DNA from: an uncultured Faecalibacterium sp.
GTDB taxonomy: Bacteria; Bacillota; Clostridia; Oscillospirales; Ruminococcaceae
Reading direction: 5' to 3'
Assembly (NCBI GenBank): GCA_934525845.1
Contig: CAKSZS010000063.1
Location: forward strand, 1-8,013
DNA: 8,013 bases
A program made the translations under genes and the position numbers. The notes under the pieces were generated by a model. That model made no database searches, was not told where the DNA came from, and was given only the letters and a program-made list of their open reading frames with translations. Position 1 is the first letter of the stretch; each line of letters starts with the position of its first letter. Shown here in pieces: positions 5,537 to 8,013 of the stretch.

Positions 5537-7639
5537 GTGCCTTGCGGCAGTCCGGGCAGGCAGCTTTGGCCAGTTGGGTTATTTTGCTCCCCGTGGCCGG
5601 AGCAGGCCCTGCGGGCCAACATTCACTGCCAGATCTCGCTGGCGCTGAACCGCATCTACACCGAATGGTACCCCAGCAAGGGCTACACCTTCAACATCAC
5701 CAACTCCACCAGCTACGACCAGTATTACGTCCACGGCCGCACCGTGTTCGATGTGATGGTGCGCATCACCGATGACATTTTCAACACCTATCTGCGCAAG
5801 CGCGGCACCGTGAACCCCTATTACTCCGAATACTGCGACGGCAAGTCGGTCACCTGCCCGGGGCTCAAGCAGTGGGGCACGGTGACGCTGGCCAACAACG
5901 GGCGCAGCGCTTTACAGATCCTGCGCTACTACTACGGCAGCGATATCGAGATCGTGCGTACCAGCAACATCCAGTCCATCCCCCAGAGCTACCCTGGTTC
6001 GCCCCTCCGGCAGGGAGACAGCGGCACGGCGGTGTTCACCCTACAGCGGCAGCTGAACCGCATCACCAAGGACTACCCCTTCCTTGGCAAACTGACTGTG
6101 GACGGGGTATTCGGCAGCCGGATGGCCGCCACGGTACGGGCGTTCCAGAAGCAGTTCAACCTGACCGCCGACGGCGTGGTGGGCCGCCAGACCTGGTATA
6201 AGATCAGCTATATCTATGTGTCGGTCAAGGATCTGGCCGAGCTGACCAGCGAGGGCGAGACTTCCAACGGCACCCTCTCGGACGGCACCTGGGGCGGCAC
6301 GGTCCTGCGCACCGGCTCCACCGGCAGCGCCGTGGAGCAGCTGCAATTCTGGTTGAACACCCTGGCCCAGTACGATTCCTCCATCCACTCGGTGACAGTG
6401 GATGGCGTGTTCGGCAGCGGCACCGCCGCAGCGGTGCGGGCCTTCCAGCGCAAATACGGCCTGACCGTGGACGGCGTGGTGGGCCGCACCACCTGGACCG
6501 AGGTCTACGACCAGTTCCGCAGCATCCAGTCCGACAATGGAACCCCCAACGCCTACCCCGGCACCGCCCTGCGGGAGGGTTCCAGCGGCCAGAATGTGCG
6601 TCTGGTGCAGTTCTGGCTCAAGATCGCCCGCACGGTGTACACGAGCCTTGCCAACGTGACGGTGGACGGAAAATTCGGCGCTGGCACGGCAGCGGCTGTG
6701 CAGCGGTTCCAGCGGTACTTCGGGCTGACGGCAGACGGGGTAGTGGGGCGCACCACATGGCAAAAGCTGTACGAGGTGTACAATGATATCGCCAACAAGC
6801 TGCTTTCCGCATCCCTGCGGCCCGGTGAATACCCGGGCGTCCTGCGCAGCGGCTCTTCCGGCACAGCGGTGCGGGAGCTGCAATTTTACCTCTACCTCAT
6901 GAGCGCCTACGAGAGCAGCATCCCGCCGGTAAGCATTGACGGCAAATTTGGCGCGGATACTGAGCGCGCGGTGCGGGCGTACCAGCGGTTTGCGGGGCTT
7001 ACCGTGGACGGCGTGGTAGGGCGCACCACATGGAATTCCCTCTATGGCCGCGCCAGCCAGCTGCGCAGTTCCGGGCCGGTGGTCACGCTGAAGCGTCTGC
7101 CCTACCCCGGCACCCCGCTCACCGTAGGCAGCAGCGGCAGTGCCGTGCTGTACTACACTCTCCTGCTGCAGCGCATCGCCTATTATTTTTCCAGTGTAGA
7201 GGCTCCGCCCCTCTCCGACCAGTACACCGACGAGACAGCCGCCGCCACCCGCAGCGCACAAGAGCTGCTGAGCCTGCCGGAGACCGGCATTGCGGATGCC
7301 GACACATGGACGGCGGTAGAAGCGCTGAGTTTGCAGCTGGCCGCCCACGCCCCGAACCCCGATAGAGACACCCCACCCAGCACCGCTTACCCGGGGCGCG
7401 CCATCGCCGAGGGCAGCGCCGGGCAGGAGGTTGGGCAGGTGGAACGCTGGCTCAACCGCCGGGCGCAGCTTTCCTGCGACGAGGACTATGTGGCCGACAA
7501 TAACCGCTTTGGCGCGGCAGACGCCGCTGCCGTGCGGGCTGTCCAGCAGCAGGCGGGCCTGCTGGTGACCGGCATCGTGAACCGTGATACCTGGGCCGCC
7601 CTGCAGGCCCAGAGCTGCAATTGCGACAAGGAGGAGTGA
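5537..7639 (+). CDS. SpoIID-like domain protein with six peptidoglycan-binding repeats, apparently 5'-truncated
   Basis: This protein is expected to bind, and perhaps cleave, peptidoglycan. With the GTG at 5537 it has 700 residues. Residues 20-145 resemble the SpoIID/LytB family: WPEQALRANI at the start, an NSTSYDQYY segment, then GLKQWGTVTLANNG and ILRYYYG near 112-134. Six PG_binding_1-type repeats follow, starting near residues 152, 252, 340, 432, 523 and 618. Repeats 1-4 keep the VDG-x-FG and DGVVGRTTW signatures; repeats 5 and 6 are degenerate. The first 19 residues look unrelated to the family, which normally has several tens more residues ahead of WPE, including the segment corresponding to the catalytic Glu of SpoIID. 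No ribosome binding site precedes the GTG, no ATG is available in frame upstream, and the first internal ATG (5755) falls inside the SpoIID-like domain. There is no signal peptide. It is either a truncated gene or a rearranged or misassembled 5' end. It is followed after 3 bases by a peptidase gene. Confidence 0.8.
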   Translation: MPCGSPGRQLWPVGLFCSPWPEQALRANIHCQISLALNRIYTEWYPSKGYTFNITNSTSYDQYYVHGRTVFDVMVRITDDIFNTYLRKRGTVNPYYSEYCDGKSVTCPGLKQWGTVTLANNGRSALQILRYYYGSDIEIVRTSNIQSIPQSYPGSPLRQGDSGTAVFTLQRQLNRITKDYPFLGKLTVDGVFGSRMAATVRAFQKQFNLTADGVVGRQTWYKISYIYVSVKDLAELTSEGETSNGTLSDGTWGGTVLRTGSTGSAVEQLQFWLNTLAQYDSSIHSVTVDGVFGSGTAAAVRAFQRKYGLTVDGVVGRTTWTEVYDQFRSIQSDNGTPNAYPGTALREGSSGQNVRLVQFWLKIARTVYTSLANVTVDGKFGAGTAAAVQRFQRYFGLTADGVVGRTTWQKLYEVYNDIANKLLSASLRPGEYPGVLRSGSSGTAVRELQFYLYLMSAYESSIPPVSIDGKFGADTERAVRAYQRFAGLTVDGVVGRTTWNSLYGRASQLRSSGPVVTLKRLPYPGTPLTVGSSGSAVLYYTLLLQRIAYYFSSVEAPPLSDQYTDETAAATRSAQELLSLPETGIADADTWTAVEALSLQLAAHAPNPDRDTPPSTAYPGRAIAEGSAGQEVGQVERWLNRRAQLSCDEDYVADNNRFGAADAAAVRAVQQQAGLLVTGIVNRDTWAALQAQSCNCDKEE
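5990..7615 (+). repeat. Six tandem peptidoglycan-binding repeats, about 90 residues each
   Basis: Each unit begins with YPG or an equivalent, carries a G-S-x-G-x-x-V helix start, and ends with a GVVGR-x-TW type motif. Units start near 5990, 6290, 6554, 6830, 7103 and 7388, a period of 264-300 bases. The best-conserved DNA is a 30-base block at 6167-6196, 6467-6496, 6731-6760 and 7004-7033, encoding xDGVVGRxTW with only a few changes between copies. Units 5 and 6 have lost most of this block, which points to an old duplication at the C-terminal end and younger copies in the middle. Confidence 0.85.
7628..7636 (+). promoter_or_regulatory. Ribosome binding site of the M15-like peptidase
   Basis: AAGGAGGAG forms the last codons of the peptidoglycan-binding gene and lies 6 bases before ATG 7643. 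It is a near-perfect anti-16S match and fixes the peptidase start. It contrasts sharply with the absence of any such site before the GTG of the upstream gene. Confidence 0.85.
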
Positions 7640-7642
7640 GCC

Positions 7643-8013
7643 ATGGCACGGCTTCTGATCTACGACGCCTACGAAAACAAGGTGTACACCTACGCCCACC
7701 TCAACGAGAACGACCCCATGCCCTACAGCACCGGCACCACCCTGCGGGTACGAGAGTTCCGGGGCAAATCGGCCAGTCCCACCCTGTGGACCACCATTGC
7801 CGCTATGGAAGCCTGGAACCTGACCCGCCGCAAATACGGCAAGGGCATCCCGGTGGGGTATGCCTTCCGCCGCATCTGGGAGGGCGGCCACGGCACCCGC
7901 AGCCAGCACTATGCAGGCGTGGCATTCGACGTGGGCCAGAGCCTGACCCAGACCGAGCGCACCGCCATTTACAACGCGGCCCGGAACACCGGGGCCTGGG
8001 GCTATGTGGAGCC
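7643..8013 (+). CDS. M15-like (DD/LD-peptidase) domain protein, 3' end outside window
   Basis: This is probably a zinc peptidase acting on peptidoglycan stem peptides or cross-links. The visible 123 residues begin MARLLIYDAYENKVYTY, with no signal peptide or membrane segment. The decisive motif is RSQHYAGVAFDVG, with H89 and D96 matching the SxHxxGxAxD zinc-binding signature of the M15/hedgehog-type peptidases. A preceding VGYAFR segment and a following WGYVEP segment fit the usual fold. The second His-containing zinc motif should lie just past the window edge, so catalytic completeness cannot be judged here. The gene starts 3 bases after the peptidoglycan-binding protein with a strong ribosome binding site, so the two are co-transcribed and probably work on the same substrate. 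The short N-terminal segment (1-45) is not part of the core fold as far as I can see. Confidence 0.8.
   Translation, partial: MARLLIYDAYENKVYTYAHLNENDPMPYSTGTTLRVREFRGKSASPTLWTTIAAMEAWNLTRRKYGKGIPVGYAFRRIWEGGHGTRSQHYAGVAFDVGQSLTQTERTAIYNAARNTGAWGYVE

Larger units (their letters stand above)
4942..5593. other. Divergent intergenic region without a convincing gene
   Basis: This stretch of about 650 bases separates the minus-strand operon from the plus-strand cell-wall genes. From about 4940 to 5470 it is clearly richer in A+T than the flanking genes. From about 5485 it turns GC-rich again, before any recognisable part of the downstream protein begins. Short open frames occur on both strands, but none has a good ribosome binding site together with a recognisable protein. 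It holds a kinase-like peptide fragment, a palindrome and an imperfect inverted repeat, each listed separately. No tRNA, CRISPR array or clear rho-independent terminator was seen. Confidence 0.6.

Noticed and set aside
6167..7033. Regularly spaced 30-base repeats as a CRISPR array
   Set aside because: Repeats are about 270-300 bases apart, in frame, and encode the DGVVGR-x-TW motif of the wall-binding units.
6041..7909. A 622-codon open frame on the minus strand
   Set aside because: Antisense to the peptidoglycan-binding repeats. Its apparent repeats simply mirror the repeated DNA of the real gene.

Overview
The window most likely comes from a gut Firmicute of the Oscillospiraceae (Faecalibacterium, Gemmiger or Subdoligranulum type). 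This is inferred from the GC-rich coding sequence with GC-rich third positions, strong AGGAG-type ribosome binding sites, a Cache/PAS hybrid kinase and a SpoIID-like/peptidoglycan-binding repeat protein. No rRNA or other marker gene is present to settle the genus.

Left half, minus strand (about 4941 down to 1): a two-gene operon. A candidate promoter (4941-4913) precedes a 621-residue lipoprotein (4817-2952). Its N-terminal two thirds resemble a family 1 extracellular solute-binding protein, and its C-terminal third resembles the C-terminal domain of 5'-nucleotidases. Five bases after its stop comes a large hybrid histidine kinase (2946 to beyond the left edge) with two membrane segments around a Cache-like sensor region, then PAS, HisKA, HATPase and two receiver domains. 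No permease or ATPase gene is visible, so the lipoprotein is better read as a ligand-sensing partner of the kinase than as an importer component. The open frames on the plus strand over this region are antisense shadows.

Middle (about 4942-5593): a divergent stretch of about 650 bases with no convincing gene. The part from about 4940 to 5470 is visibly richer in A+T. It holds an imperfect inverted repeat, a small palindrome, a kinase-like peptide fragment on the minus strand and a 33-codon minus-strand ORF with a weak start.

Right half, plus strand (about 5594 to the right edge): a two-gene cell-wall cluster. The first gene encodes a SpoIID-like domain followed by six peptidoglycan-binding repeats. 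Its recognisable homology begins abruptly at W20 (5594) and its only in-frame start is a GTG with no ribosome binding site, so its 5' end looks truncated or rearranged. Three bases after its stop, behind a strong AAGGAGGAG, begins an M15-like peptidase that is cut by the window edge. Together the two look like a peptidoglycan-recognition and cleavage pair.

The two points most worth following up are the sensory lipoprotein/kinase pair with its unusual fused domain, and the abrupt junction near 5590.
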